In this document: positions 1 to 7,970 of the stretch, in pieces
How positions within the stretch are numbered: position 1 is the stretch's first letter
How the letters are laid out: every line of letters begins with the position of its first letter
Assembly (NCBI RefSeq): GCF_001648595.1
Contig: NZ_LBAW01000016.1
Span: 1-64,000 of the forward strand
Reading direction: 5' to 3'
DNA from: Legionella bozemanae
GTDB lineage: Bacteria; Pseudomonadota; Gammaproteobacteria; Legionellales; Legionellaceae
DNA: 64,000 bases
Position numbers and translations under genes: made by a program
The notes under the pieces: model-generated
Databases searched by the model: none
What the model was told of the DNA's origin: nothing
Seen by the model: the letters and a program-made list of their open reading frames with translations, nothing else

Positions 1-80
1 ATACATTGTCGAAGAAAAGGGCCTTGGTTAAATGAGGGGGTCACAATAGAAATTTTTGGCAAATTATTTTCTTGCTTCAT
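1..80 (-). CDS. Family 2 glycosyltransferase, N-terminus only (cut by window edge)
   Basis: Reading the minus strand from an ATG at base 80 gives MKQENNLPKISIVTPSFNQG and then PFLRQC before the window ends. The KISIVTPSFNQ segment is the classic first beta strand and loop of a GT-A fold family 2 glycosyltransferase. An AAGGGA ribosome-binding site lies seven bases upstream of the ATG. The start overlaps the last 17 bases of the FkbM gene in another frame, so the two are probably translationally coupled within the surface-polysaccharide operon. Substrate cannot be told because the rest lies outside the window. Confidence 0.8.
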   Translation of the reverse strand, partial: MKQENNLPKISIVTPSFNQGPFLRQC

Positions 81-1329
81 TTTTAATTCCCTTAAAAAAC
101 TGTACTTTAGTAAAAAGGTTATTACATGTATTGATAACCTTAAGAGCAATTTTTATTAGCGGTAAGGACAGCAAACTCTGTGCTTCAGTAAGCTGGGCTG
201 TCAATGATTGAATTTGGGCTTCAGCATTTATTTTATACTCTTCAAGAACCTTTACTTCTTGACGGGCATCAGTAAGCCATGTAGTCAATAATTGAACTTG
301 GGCATCTGCATTGGTTTTATACTCTTCAAGGACTTCAACTTTTTGGCGAGCATCAGTGAGCCATGTGGTTAATGAGTGGACTTGAGCATCTGCATTTATT
401 TTATACTTTTGAAGAACCTCTACTTCTTGACGAGCATCAGCAAGCCATGTAGTCAATAATTGAACTTGGGCATCTGCATTGGTTTTATATGCCTCTACCT
501 CTTGACGAGCATCAGTAAGCCATGTGGTCAATGAGTGAATTTGTTTCTCGGCATTTGATTTATATTCTTTTAATTCAATTGTTTCTATAATTTCAGCTTT
601 TAATTGGTTTTTTTCATTCACCATATTGCGGCAAAAGGATTGTGTTTCACTCATTAAAAACCCATCGAAGTAATTGGGTGGGGTTTTGAAATGATGTGAC
701 AAATCATCGTGTTCTTTAGCAATATAAAAACGATTCAACCCATCAAAATATACATAGTCATACTCAGCATTAAGTAAAAGAGTTTCCCATTCTATAAAAT
801 CTTCTATTTGGGTATTAGGAAGTGTTGATTCCACTAAAACTATCCATGGACGGATCTTTGCAAAGTCCAATCCTTCCAATACCTTTTTTTCGGCTCCTTC
901 AACATCAATTTTAAGAAAATGAATTTGTTTTATTTGATGTTCACAAATAATTTCAGTAAGCGTCATGACAGGAACTTTTCTTTCTATCTTTGTGTATCCC
1001 TGTTCAATTTCATGTTTCTCAGCGATTGCTTTGTTGGTGGTAGAAAGACCAGTATTAGGCAATTCATAAAAAAATATCTCACCTTGTCTTTCCCCTGCAG
1101 CAACCTGAAGATTAATATCTCGATGTCTTTCCTTTTTTAGCTTTTGAAACCATTCGGAAACAGGCTCTATATTAATTCCTGCCCACCCCTTTTCATAAAA
1201 CGCTCTTGTAACAGAATCATGCGTAGGATCATTAGCCCCAACATCTACGTAAAATCCATTTTTAATATGCTTTAGGGCTCGCCATAGCATCACATCTTCA
1301 AAATTCTGAGCATAGGATACAAAATTCAT
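64..1329 (-). CDS. FkbM-family methyltransferase with C-terminal coiled-coil repeats
   Basis: The N-terminal ~230 residues are an FkbM-type SAM-dependent methyltransferase: VDVGAND at residues 28-34 is the SAM-binding motif I, and FLKIDVEGAE near residue 140 is the family signature. FkbM enzymes O-methylate sugars and natural products, so this one probably methylates the surface polysaccharide made by this locus. The tail is unusual. From about residue 255 a 28-residue unit built around TTWLTDARQEVEVLEEYK is repeated about five times and predicts a coiled coil, as in chain-length or terminator proteins of ABC-exported O antigens. The gene lies 33 bp downstream of the Wzt ATPase on the same strand and overlaps the next glycosyltransferase. 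The target sugar is unknown. Confidence 0.85.
   Translation of the reverse strand: MNFVSYAQNFEDVMLWRALKHIKNGFYVDVGANDPTHDSVTRAFYEKGWAGINIEPVSEWFQKLKKERHRDINLQVAAGERQGEIFFYELPNTGLSTTNKAIAEKHEIEQGYTKIERKVPVMTLTEIICEHQIKQIHFLKIDVEGAEKKVLEGLDFAKIRPWIVLVESTLPNTQIEDFIEWETLLLNAEYDYVYFDGLNRFYIAKEHDDLSHHFKTPPNYFDGFLMSETQSFCRNMVNEKNQLKAEIIETIELKEYKSNAEKQIHSLTTWLTDARQEVEAYKTNADAQVQLLTTWLADARQEVEVLQKYKINADAQVHSLTTWLTDARQKVEVLEEYKTNADAQVQLLTTWLTDARQEVKVLEEYKINAEAQIQSLTAQLTEAQSLLSLPLIKIALKVINTCNNLFTKVQFFKGIKNEARK
175..570 (-). repeat. 84-bp tandem repeat inside the FkbM gene
   Basis: About five imperfect in-frame copies of an 84-bp unit encode the coiled-coil tail of the FkbM protein. Units alternate between two subtypes, KINADAQVHSLTTWLT and KTNADAQVQLLTTWLT. 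That points to duplication of a two-unit block as well as of single units. Copy number probably varies between strains, because long near-identical units invite slippage or recombination. Confidence 0.85.
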
Positions 1330-1362
1330 TGGTGGATCCTCATATTAATAGTTCCTATGTTA

Positions 1363-2832
1363 TTAAATAGCGGTTGTCTCAGTGCGTTGGGGTAAGAATA
1401 ATTCTGCATCGCATTTCGAAAAAGTAAACATAAATTCTCCGGGTAAATCAGCAATTCCATGGTGAGTTAATTGGGAACCAACACGATCGCCAGTACGCAT
1501 CTTTATACTCAAAATGCCAACATCAGGTAAATGACAGATTCTCATAATTTTGCTGAATAACTCATCGTGGTTTAAAAAAGACTTATCCTTATAGCTTTTA
1601 GGATTGACGCTGGCCAATCCTAACTCAAAGCTATACTCACCGGGTTGTAATTTTAAGGTAATCTTTTGCTGGCAACGAATCAGCGTTCCAGCTTTGAATT
1701 GTTCCAAAGAAACATCAACATCGTGCTCTAAAGAACCTTTACCATGAACAATGATGCCTTTATCATTTCGAATGACAATACCCCCCAGAGGAATAGCTAT
1801 AGCCTGTAATAAAAGAAATTCGTAATAAAAAACTGCTATGTCGCCTTGAGAAAATCGGGTACACGGATTACCTGAATTGTCGCATAGAACATATCGTGTG
1901 CATTTGGCCATATGATTGGTAACTTGGCTTAGTTGCGAAGCATCTATAAATATAGAATTGTCATCCCAAATATCGGTTTTATTCGTATTAACCTTTTGTA
2001 TGTGCTGTTCTGAAACTAATTGATTTACTGTAGGTTGTTGCGCTTCTTGCCGCGTAGGCTGATGCAATAAATAATAGTGTTTTGTAGCCTCGACAGCATT
2101 CCCAAGAAAAAATGACTTACCATTTTCCAATAAAATAGCACGTTCACAATGCTGCTCTATTTCATTCATAGAATGAGATACTAATAAAATGACGGTACCC
2201 GATTCTTTTAGCTTTTCTAAATGGGCATAACATTTCTGACGGAAAAATATGTCGCCAACAGCGAGTGCTTCATCAATGATAACGATATCTGCATTAACAT
2301 GTGCTTGAACTGCGAAAGCAAGCCGCACAAACATTCCGCTCGAATATGTTTTTACAGGTTGATTAATGAAGTCACCAATATCAGCAAACTCGACAATCTG
2401 CTCATACCGTTGCTGAATTTCTGTTTGATTGAGCCCTAATATATACCCATTGAGGAAAATATTCTCTTTTCCTGTGAATTCTGGATTAAAGCCGCTGCCT
2501 AACTCCAAGAGCGCCGCGAGCCGACCCTTAGCGATAACGTTTCCACTTGTAGGAGTTAGAATTCCCGCAATAATTTGCAATAACGTGCTTTTGCCGCTTC
2601 CATTACGGCCAATAATTCCGAGGGTTTCCCCTTTCCGCACTTGAACTGATACATTTTGCAATGCCCAGAACTCTTGGTAGTAAGTTGGTTTTTTATTTTT
2701 AACAATACCTAAAGATGCACCTGTTTGACACAGTCCAGACATTAGAGCCTGCTTCAATCTATCTTGAGGTTTTGAGTAAGATTCATAGCGTTTGCTAACG
2801 TTAACAACATCAATAACAATTTCAGAAGTCAC
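1363..2832 (-). CDS. wzt: Polysaccharide ABC transporter ATP-binding protein, Wzt type with C-terminal carbohydrate-binding domain
   Basis: This is the ATPase of an ABC-2 exporter for O antigen or a capsule-like polysaccharide. Walker A (GRNGSGKST) lies near residues 75-83, the signature is of the TYSSGMFVRLAFA type near 163, and Walker B reads VIIDEALAVGD. These short-signature features are typical of Wzt/TagH/RfbE ATPases. The ~200 residues after the nucleotide-binding domain match the extended Wzt C-terminal domain, which in studied systems recognises the modified non-reducing end of the glycan before export. Its expected permease partner is not adjacent but sits about 8.8 kb away at 11622. 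FkbM and glycosyltransferase genes lie downstream on the same strand. Family call is strong; glycan identity is unknown. Confidence 0.9.
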   Translation of the reverse strand: MTSEIVIDVVNVSKRYESYSKPQDRLKQALMSGLCQTGASLGIVKNKKPTYYQEFWALQNVSVQVRKGETLGIIGRNGSGKSTLLQIIAGILTPTSGNVIAKGRLAALLELGSGFNPEFTGKENIFLNGYILGLNQTEIQQRYEQIVEFADIGDFINQPVKTYSSGMFVRLAFAVQAHVNADIVIIDEALAVGDIFFRQKCYAHLEKLKESGTVILLVSHSMNEIEQHCERAILLENGKSFFLGNAVEATKHYYLLHQPTRQEAQQPTVNQLVSEQHIQKVNTNKTDIWDDNSIFIDASQLSQVTNHMAKCTRYVLCDNSGNPCTRFSQGDIAVFYYEFLLLQAIAIPLGGIVIRNDKGIIVHGKGSLEHDVDVSLEQFKAGTLIRCQQKITLKLQPGEYSFELGLASVNPKSYKDKSFLNHDELFSKIMRICHLPDVGILSIKMRTGDRVGSQLTHHGIADLPGEFMFTFSKCDAELFLPQRTETTAI

Positions 2833-3166
2833 GGGTATATGCTCAATGTATTATGATTTCTTATTATTTGAGGATCGTGACAATTACCTTTAATGGTTAC
2901 AAAGTAATAAATCATTTAAGTACATCCGCAAATCCTTTTCCCACTTTTAAAACCCAACATACGCCAGATTTCAACCACTTTTTAAGATAATATAAAGTTC
3001 ATTAAGAATCAATAAAATCAAAAGGTAATCACAATAAGACTCATAGAAAGATTGACTTCTTAATTTCAATAAGAGACTCTATTGCGGCTTTACAAAATAA
3101 CTGTGCAAAAGATAAGACAAAAGTTTTTAATGGGATGCTGAAATAGTTTAAGTGGATGAGGTCTTT
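2833..3166. other. Divergent intergenic region
   Basis: This 334-bp AT-rich gap separates the wzt gene (minus) from the gmd paralogue (plus) and must hold promoters for both. No coding remnant, long hairpin or convincing sigma-70 box pair with good spacing was recognised by eye. Confidence 0.4.
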
Positions 3167-4183
3167 ATGCGACGTGCTTTGATCACAGGGATTAATGGTC
3201 AAGATGGTTTTTTTCTCAAAGAGTTGTTGTTAAAAAAAGGGTATCAAGTATTTGGCTTTGCTCGTAAAACATCTCAAGCCAGTTCTTCAGAGAGACCAGA
3301 GCCATTAAATAACGTACAGATGCTCTATGGAGATATTGCCAATGAAGCGGATATTTCTGCCGCAGTTGAGGCTTCAAGACCCGATGAGATCTACCATCTC
3401 GCCTCACAATCACGCCCTGGCCAATCTTGGACACAAGTACATCAGACTTTGAATGCGAATGGCATGGGCACGATTCATCTCTTAGAAGCTTTGCGTCGAT
3501 TTTGCTCTGAAGCACGATGCTACCACGCGTCATCTTCAGACATGTTTGGACACACTAAAATATCCCCTCAAAATGAGGAAACACCTTTTAATCCAAGCAA
3601 TCCTTATGCTGCTTCCAAAGTATTTAGCCATCAGATGATGCGTATCTATCGCGAAAGCTATGGATTATTTATTGTTAATGGTATTTTGTTCAATCATGAA
3701 AGCGAGCGTCGCCCACTTCATTTTCTGACGCAAAAGATAGCATATGGTGCTGCCTGCGCTAAGCTCGGGATTAATAATTCACCTGATGTGAACGAAAGAG
3801 GTTGTGCACTAGTATCACAAGGTAAATTAGCACTAGGTAATTTAAGCATTGCACGTGATTGGGGTTATGCACCAGATTTTGTGCACGCAATGTGGCTCAT
3901 GCTGCAGCAAGATAAACCCGAGGATTTTGTGATTGGCACAGGAACGTTACACACATTAGCTGAAGTTTGTGCAATCGCATATCAACACGTGAACAAAGAG
4001 TGGCAAGCTCATGTAATCAGCGATCCTGCCCTGATTCGGCCTTTAGAAACATCGCAGACCGTTGCGGATGCCTCCAAAGCACGGCGAGTTTTAAATTGGC
4101 AGCCAACGGTAAATGTTCGAGATATGATTCAAAAAATGGTAGATGTACAAGTCGCGAGATTATTGAGAATTATCTCTCAATAG
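3167..4183 (+). CDS. GDP-mannose 4,6-dehydratase-like SDR epimerase/dehydratase (diverged gmd paralogue)
   Basis: This extended SDR enzyme is clearly related to GDP-mannose 4,6-dehydratase. It has the NAD(P) loop ITGINGQDG at residues 6-14, the NPYAASKVF Tyr/Lys pair, and the NGILFNHES and RDWGYAPDFV segments typical of Gmd. It differs from the nearby canonical gmd at the catalytic segment: the usual STSEL(Y/F)G is SSSDMFG, so the Thr is Ser and the general-base Glu is Asp. It may be a dehydratase with altered specificity or a reductase acting on the 4-keto intermediate. The start at ATG 3167 is preferred because GAGG lies five bases upstream; a GTG at 3152 is an alternative. It converges on the AlgJ-like gene. 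Confidence 0.8.
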   Translation: MRRALITGINGQDGFFLKELLLKKGYQVFGFARKTSQASSSERPEPLNNVQMLYGDIANEADISAAVEASRPDEIYHLASQSRPGQSWTQVHQTLNANGMGTIHLLEALRRFCSEARCYHASSSDMFGHTKISPQNEETPFNPSNPYAASKVFSHQMMRIYRESYGLFIVNGILFNHESERRPLHFLTQKIAYGAACAKLGINNSPDVNERGCALVSQGKLALGNLSIARDWGYAPDFVHAMWLMLQQDKPEDFVIGTGTLHTLAEVCAIAYQHVNKEWQAHVISDPALIRPLETSQTVADASKARRVLNWQPTVNVRDMIQKMVDVQVARLLRIISQ

Positions 4184-4221
4184 AAATGACAAGGAAAAGA
4201 TATTGTTTTTATCCTCAAAAA

Positions 4222-5841
4222 TTAAATAATCGTATTACCACTCCTTGGAGTAATTTTTAAATTAAAGATTGCATAAGCAGCAACTCTGGAGTCAGCTTCA
4301 CCTAAACGCGTTGCTTTCCCATTTGTCGTAATGATAATTTTAGTTAACAATGCAGGAGGGATATCAAGTATTTGATCATAGACCGCCCTCTTTCCGTTTG
4401 CAGGATGTTCAATAATAATTTTATGTTTGATACTCTTTCCTTTCAAATAAACGATTAACTGTTGCGCACCATGAAGATCGTACTCAAAATATAATCTTGT
4501 ATTTTTCATTTCTAAAAATACATCCGGAGGTTTTAGTTGGAAGATAATTTTATCTTTGACCCAATACCACCAATTTCCCCCGCTCTTTTCTTGAGGATAT
4601 GCATTATTAACCTTAGTAATTTTTATCTCGGTTATAGGAGGTATGGAATGGGGCTGAATCTCGGTATTTAATCGCTCCAACAAAGCATCTACAAACCCAT
4701 ACCCGAAATGATTAATATTGTAATCCACCATTTGTAATACAATTAAATCACTCTTCATCACATCGCCTAAAATATCCCCTTGGATCTGTTTTGCGGTCAA
4801 TGAAGGAAAATCATTAAAAGAGAAAATGCGCCCCGGTTTATGCACTGTCCGGGTTTGGAAGTAGCGTGAAGAAACTAAATCATTATAAGCTTTTGAACGA
4901 TCCAGTGCATATATGATTTGATCCATAAAACTATCGCCTACGAGAAGGATTTTAGGTTGGTAATTCGCAGAAAATCTCGCTGATGGTTGAGGGTATGGAC
5001 TGAGTTTTGCTAAATTAACACTGGAAAATGCATTCAACAGCCATATACCATCCAAATCAACCAGTTCTGGTTTTTTGTAAATTGGTTTGCCGCACTCAAG
5101 CTTAGGAATATCGGTTAATGTCTTCTTGGCATTATAAAATAACTGCTGAGCAACCATGCATCCGGCATAATAGTTCCAATGAAATCCTGTATTAGCATGG
5201 GTTTCAATAGCCTTCTCCCGATAAAATTTGCGCAAAAATGGTCCAGAATCAACAACATTCACTCCTTGTTTTTTCAACGCATGACCAAGACTAGCTATTT
5301 TTCGAAATAGATTTTTATCTGTAGAAACCAATAATTTTTTGCCTAGGCCTTGGGGATGAACATAAGCTTTGGAGCTACTGATAACAACGACAAAATGCTT
5401 ATTATTGGCTTCTAGCAATTGTTGAAGTTCCTGAATTTTTTTAGCAAATTCATTATAAGACTTTTTTAAATTCTTACGATGAGTGTATTCATAATTTAAT
5501 TGCTCAATCGACATTTTGCTGTATAACCCATGTTCTTTGGTCGAATAAAGATTTAGGCGTGGCATTTCTGAAAAAAGACGAAAAGATAATTCATTAAAAC
5601 CGCGAATGAGAATTGTTCTTAATCCTAATTTTTCATTAAACAGGTTCTCCCAATATTTTTGCCATTTTCTATCAAACCAATTCATTGCTAAGCCATGAGG
5701 TTTATCCAAATTTTTTTCCACATAACCATACAAGGGTTTTTCATATACAATATGAAAAACTGATTGAAGAAGAGGGAGACATAACAATAAGACGATGATA
5801 ATTGAAAATATCCGGGTAAATACCTTTTCTTTGTTGTTCAT
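4222..5841 (-). CDS. AlgJ/AlgX-like SGNH-type polysaccharide O-acetyltransferase
   Basis: A 539-residue protein with one N-terminal membrane anchor (about residues 9-30) and a periplasmic SGNH-like domain. GDSFMDQ near residue 302 supplies the nucleophile Ser, and a THANTGFHW segment near 220 resembles the Asp/His region of AlgJ and AlgX. In alginate-type systems such proteins transfer acetyl groups, delivered across the membrane by an MBOAT partner, to the polysaccharide. The partner gene is immediately upstream, separated by only three bases, so the two are certainly an operon. The last ~120 residues are an extra beta-rich domain. The acceptor is probably the O chain or exopolysaccharide made here. 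Confidence 0.8.
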   Translation of the reverse strand: MNNKEKVFTRIFSIIIVLLLCLPLLQSVFHIVYEKPLYGYVEKNLDKPHGLAMNWFDRKWQKYWENLFNEKLGLRTILIRGFNELSFRLFSEMPRLNLYSTKEHGLYSKMSIEQLNYEYTHRKNLKKSYNEFAKKIQELQQLLEANNKHFVVVISSSKAYVHPQGLGKKLLVSTDKNLFRKIASLGHALKKQGVNVVDSGPFLRKFYREKAIETHANTGFHWNYYAGCMVAQQLFYNAKKTLTDIPKLECGKPIYKKPELVDLDGIWLLNAFSSVNLAKLSPYPQPSARFSANYQPKILLVGDSFMDQIIYALDRSKAYNDLVSSRYFQTRTVHKPGRIFSFNDFPSLTAKQIQGDILGDVMKSDLIVLQMVDYNINHFGYGFVDALLERLNTEIQPHSIPPITEIKITKVNNAYPQEKSGGNWWYWVKDKIIFQLKPPDVFLEMKNTRLYFEYDLHGAQQLIVYLKGKSIKHKIIIEHPANGKRAVYDQILDIPPALLTKIIITTNGKATRLGEADSRVAAYAIFNLKITPRSGNTII

Positions 5842-5844
5842 GAT

Positions 5845-7323
5845 CTAAAACCTAAAATAAAGAAAAGGAGTGTAATCTGAACTAAACATCCCCATAGTTG
5901 CCAATACGAACAAAACCACAGTTGCAGCAAATAGAAATGATTGCTGCCTAATACCTTGTATTACCATAGTCTCACTCCAAGCACTATGCCACCATGTGGG
6001 TAAGCGTAATGTAGTTCCAGGAACTTTAAAAAATACGATAATTGAACCAAGAAATAATAAAAACAAATCACGATTGCCAATCAATAGACCCCAAGGGGGA
6101 GGATTAAATTTCAACGTAGTAATACCCAACATCACTTTTATAAAACCAAGAGCATAGGTAAATGTAGGTGATCTAAAAAGTACCCAACCAAATAAAATAA
6201 TGACCATGGTCATAGCAAAACGCAGCAAATCAGGAAAATAATCCTTTAGATTGGGATAGAGCTCTGAACAATATTTTTCCAAGCAAAGGAAAAAACCATA
6301 ATAAGCCCCCCATGCGATGAAAGTCCAATTCGCTCCGTGCCAAAAACCAGAAATCAGAAAAACAATCCATAAATTAATAAACGCTCTGAATTTAGAAGTT
6401 CGATTGCCCCCAAGAGGAATATACAAATACAAACGCATCCAGCTGGATAAACTAATATGCCATCGTCGCCAAAATTCACTGATACTTTTAGATAAATAAG
6501 GTTGATTAAAATTTTCGGGAAAACGAAAACCCATCATGGCACCTAAACCAATAGCCATATCAGAGTATCCAGAAAAATCAAAATAAATTTGCAGCATATA
6601 AGAAAATGCCCCTGCCCATGCCGCCCCCAAAGACAACTCATGTATAGGGAGAGAAAAAACACGGTCAGCAACGAAACCTAATTGATCAGCAATTAATATT
6701 TTTTTAGAAAATCCAACACAAAAACGAAAAAAACCTACTAAAAACAATGAACTATGATAGGTTCTTTTTTGAATCTGGTTCCCAATATCATGATATCTAA
6801 TAATGGGTCCTGCAATTAGTTGAGGAAATAAAAAAATATACAGTGCGCAATCGTAAAAACTTCTCGGAGGCGTAGCCCTTCCCTTAAAACTATCTACCAA
6901 ATAACTGATTTTATGGAATGTGATAAAAGAAATTCCTAATAATAAAGGCTCAGTGCCTTGAGGCAGCTCTCCCTGATATAATTTCAATGGATACAAAATA
7001 TCCGTGAGAATAAACGTAGTATATTTGAATGCAATCAATATGATTACATTAAGAAAGATACCCAAACATAAAAGCGTTTTTTTTCTCGCAAGGGATAGAG
7101 CCGATGTTTCTGATATCGCTTTTGATAAAAGATAATCAAAATAAACAAAAGCCAACAAAAGAAACACATATACAGGTTCCCCCCAGGAAAAAAAAACAAT
7201 GCTACCCATCAGGGCAAATAAATTGCGCCATTCCCCATAAGCTGGACATAGATAATATAGAGAGATAAAAATAGGTAAAAAGAAAAATAAAAATATTGGG
7301 GTGGTAAACAACATAAATAACAT
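5845..7323 (-). CDS. MBOAT-family O-acyltransferase, AlgI-like
   Basis: A 492-residue polytopic membrane protein with about ten hydrophobic helices. The MBOAT hallmarks are present: FWRRWHISLSSWM near residue 286, YIPLGGNR just after it, and GFWHGANWT near 328 with the catalytic His. AlgI/PatA/DltB-type proteins move acyl groups across the inner membrane for transfer to a polysaccharide by a periplasmic partner. Here the partner is the AlgJ-like gene three bases downstream. The length is normal for the family. The pair very likely O-acetylates a surface glycan; alginate itself is unlikely because no alginate polymerase genes are visible. Confidence 0.88.
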   Translation of the reverse strand: MLFMLFTTPIFLFFFLPIFISLYYLCPAYGEWRNLFALMGSIVFFSWGEPVYVFLLLAFVYFDYLLSKAISETSALSLARKKTLLCLGIFLNVIILIAFKYTTFILTDILYPLKLYQGELPQGTEPLLLGISFITFHKISYLVDSFKGRATPPRSFYDCALYIFLFPQLIAGPIIRYHDIGNQIQKRTYHSSLFLVGFFRFCVGFSKKILIADQLGFVADRVFSLPIHELSLGAAWAGAFSYMLQIYFDFSGYSDMAIGLGAMMGFRFPENFNQPYLSKSISEFWRRWHISLSSWMRLYLYIPLGGNRTSKFRAFINLWIVFLISGFWHGANWTFIAWGAYYGFFLCLEKYCSELYPNLKDYFPDLLRFAMTMVIILFGWVLFRSPTFTYALGFIKVMLGITTLKFNPPPWGLLIGNRDLFLLFLGSIIVFFKVPGTTLRLPTWWHSAWSETMVIQGIRQQSFLFAATVVLFVLATMGMFSSDYTPFLYFRF

Positions 7324-7336
7324 CCCTTTAATAGTC

Positions 7337-7440
7337 TTAAGTAAATTGATGCAAAATAAGTTTTCTACCTGTAAACCCAGTATGTCCTGTAACTAATATT
7401 TTTTTCCAGCAAGCGCTTGTTCAAAAGGCAACAAGTACAT
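7337..7440 (-). pseudogene. Truncated, frameshifted N-terminus of a CDP-glucose 4,6-dehydratase-like (SDR) gene
   Basis: On the minus strand an ATG at 7440, preceded by AAGGAG eight bases upstream, opens MYLLPFEQALAGKK and hits a stop after one more codon. In the next frame, entered at a run of seven A, the sequence continues as ILVTGHTGFTGRKLIL and then stops. Joined, this is the start of a nucleotide-sugar dehydratase/epimerase such as RfbG, with the NAD-binding TGHTGFTG loop. Everything beyond about residue 34 is gone. I read it as a relic of an older sugar pathway at this locus. The intact ribosome-binding site means a short peptide may still be made. Confidence 0.7.
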
Positions 7441-7970
7441 GGGCATCACTCCTTATTCCCATCTAATCAACACAAGTTTCCCTCAATGCAATGTTTCTTT
7501 CTTATGTAATATGTTGATTCGGCTATTTATCCTTAACTCGACATCCTTTCTTCGTTCAATCTAAAGCAAAGCAGTTAACGCTTCGGCTAATTACTGATTC
7601 CACCTATAGTTTTTTAACTCTCATTTGGCAACAAACTTACCTCTTCAATGCATTGTGTCGCGCAATACATGAGAAATGCTTGGTTAAAGAAAGACAAATA
7701 GTAAAAAAGCTTTCTAGCTTTTTGTCTTGGAGGACATAGTTTCCCTTATTTAGACTCGAGTTGTACAACGAGTTAAGTTTCTTTAAGTCCCTTTAACTTA
7801 TGGTTGCAAATTCTAATGTACTTGATTCTTTTATGCAATTTAAAATTTTTAAAGAAGAAACGTCCCTTGATCCATCGACAATTTAGTAAAATTAAATTAC
7901 ATTAACGAGCAAGCTAAATTTACCATTTAGTAAGAACAAAGGCATGTCATCAAAAATACAGGGGAAGTTT
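7441..7970. other. 530-bp intergenic region with one hairpin
   Basis: No gene was recognised here. A perfect 8-bp inverted repeat with a four-base loop (AAAAAGCT, TTCT, AGCTTTTT at 7704-7723) could act as a weak bidirectional terminator. Near 7758-7775 there is an imperfect palindrome centred on GTTGTACAAC. The promoter for the manC-gmd-fcl operon must lie in the right half, but no clear box pair stands out. Confidence 0.4.

Noticed and set aside
919-1140. Plus-strand frame opposite the FkbM gene
   Set aside because: It is a shadow of a well-supported gene; the peptide is random and low in complexity.
4222-7323. Alginate biosynthesis locus
   Set aside because: Only the AlgI/AlgJ-like acetylation pair is present. 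There is no Alg8/Alg44 polymerase or AlgD dehydrogenase, so a different glycan is acetylated.
7399-7405. Programmed frameshift on the run of seven A in the dehydratase fragment
   Set aside because: The product after the shift still ends about 20 codons later, far short of a functional enzyme, so decay is simpler.
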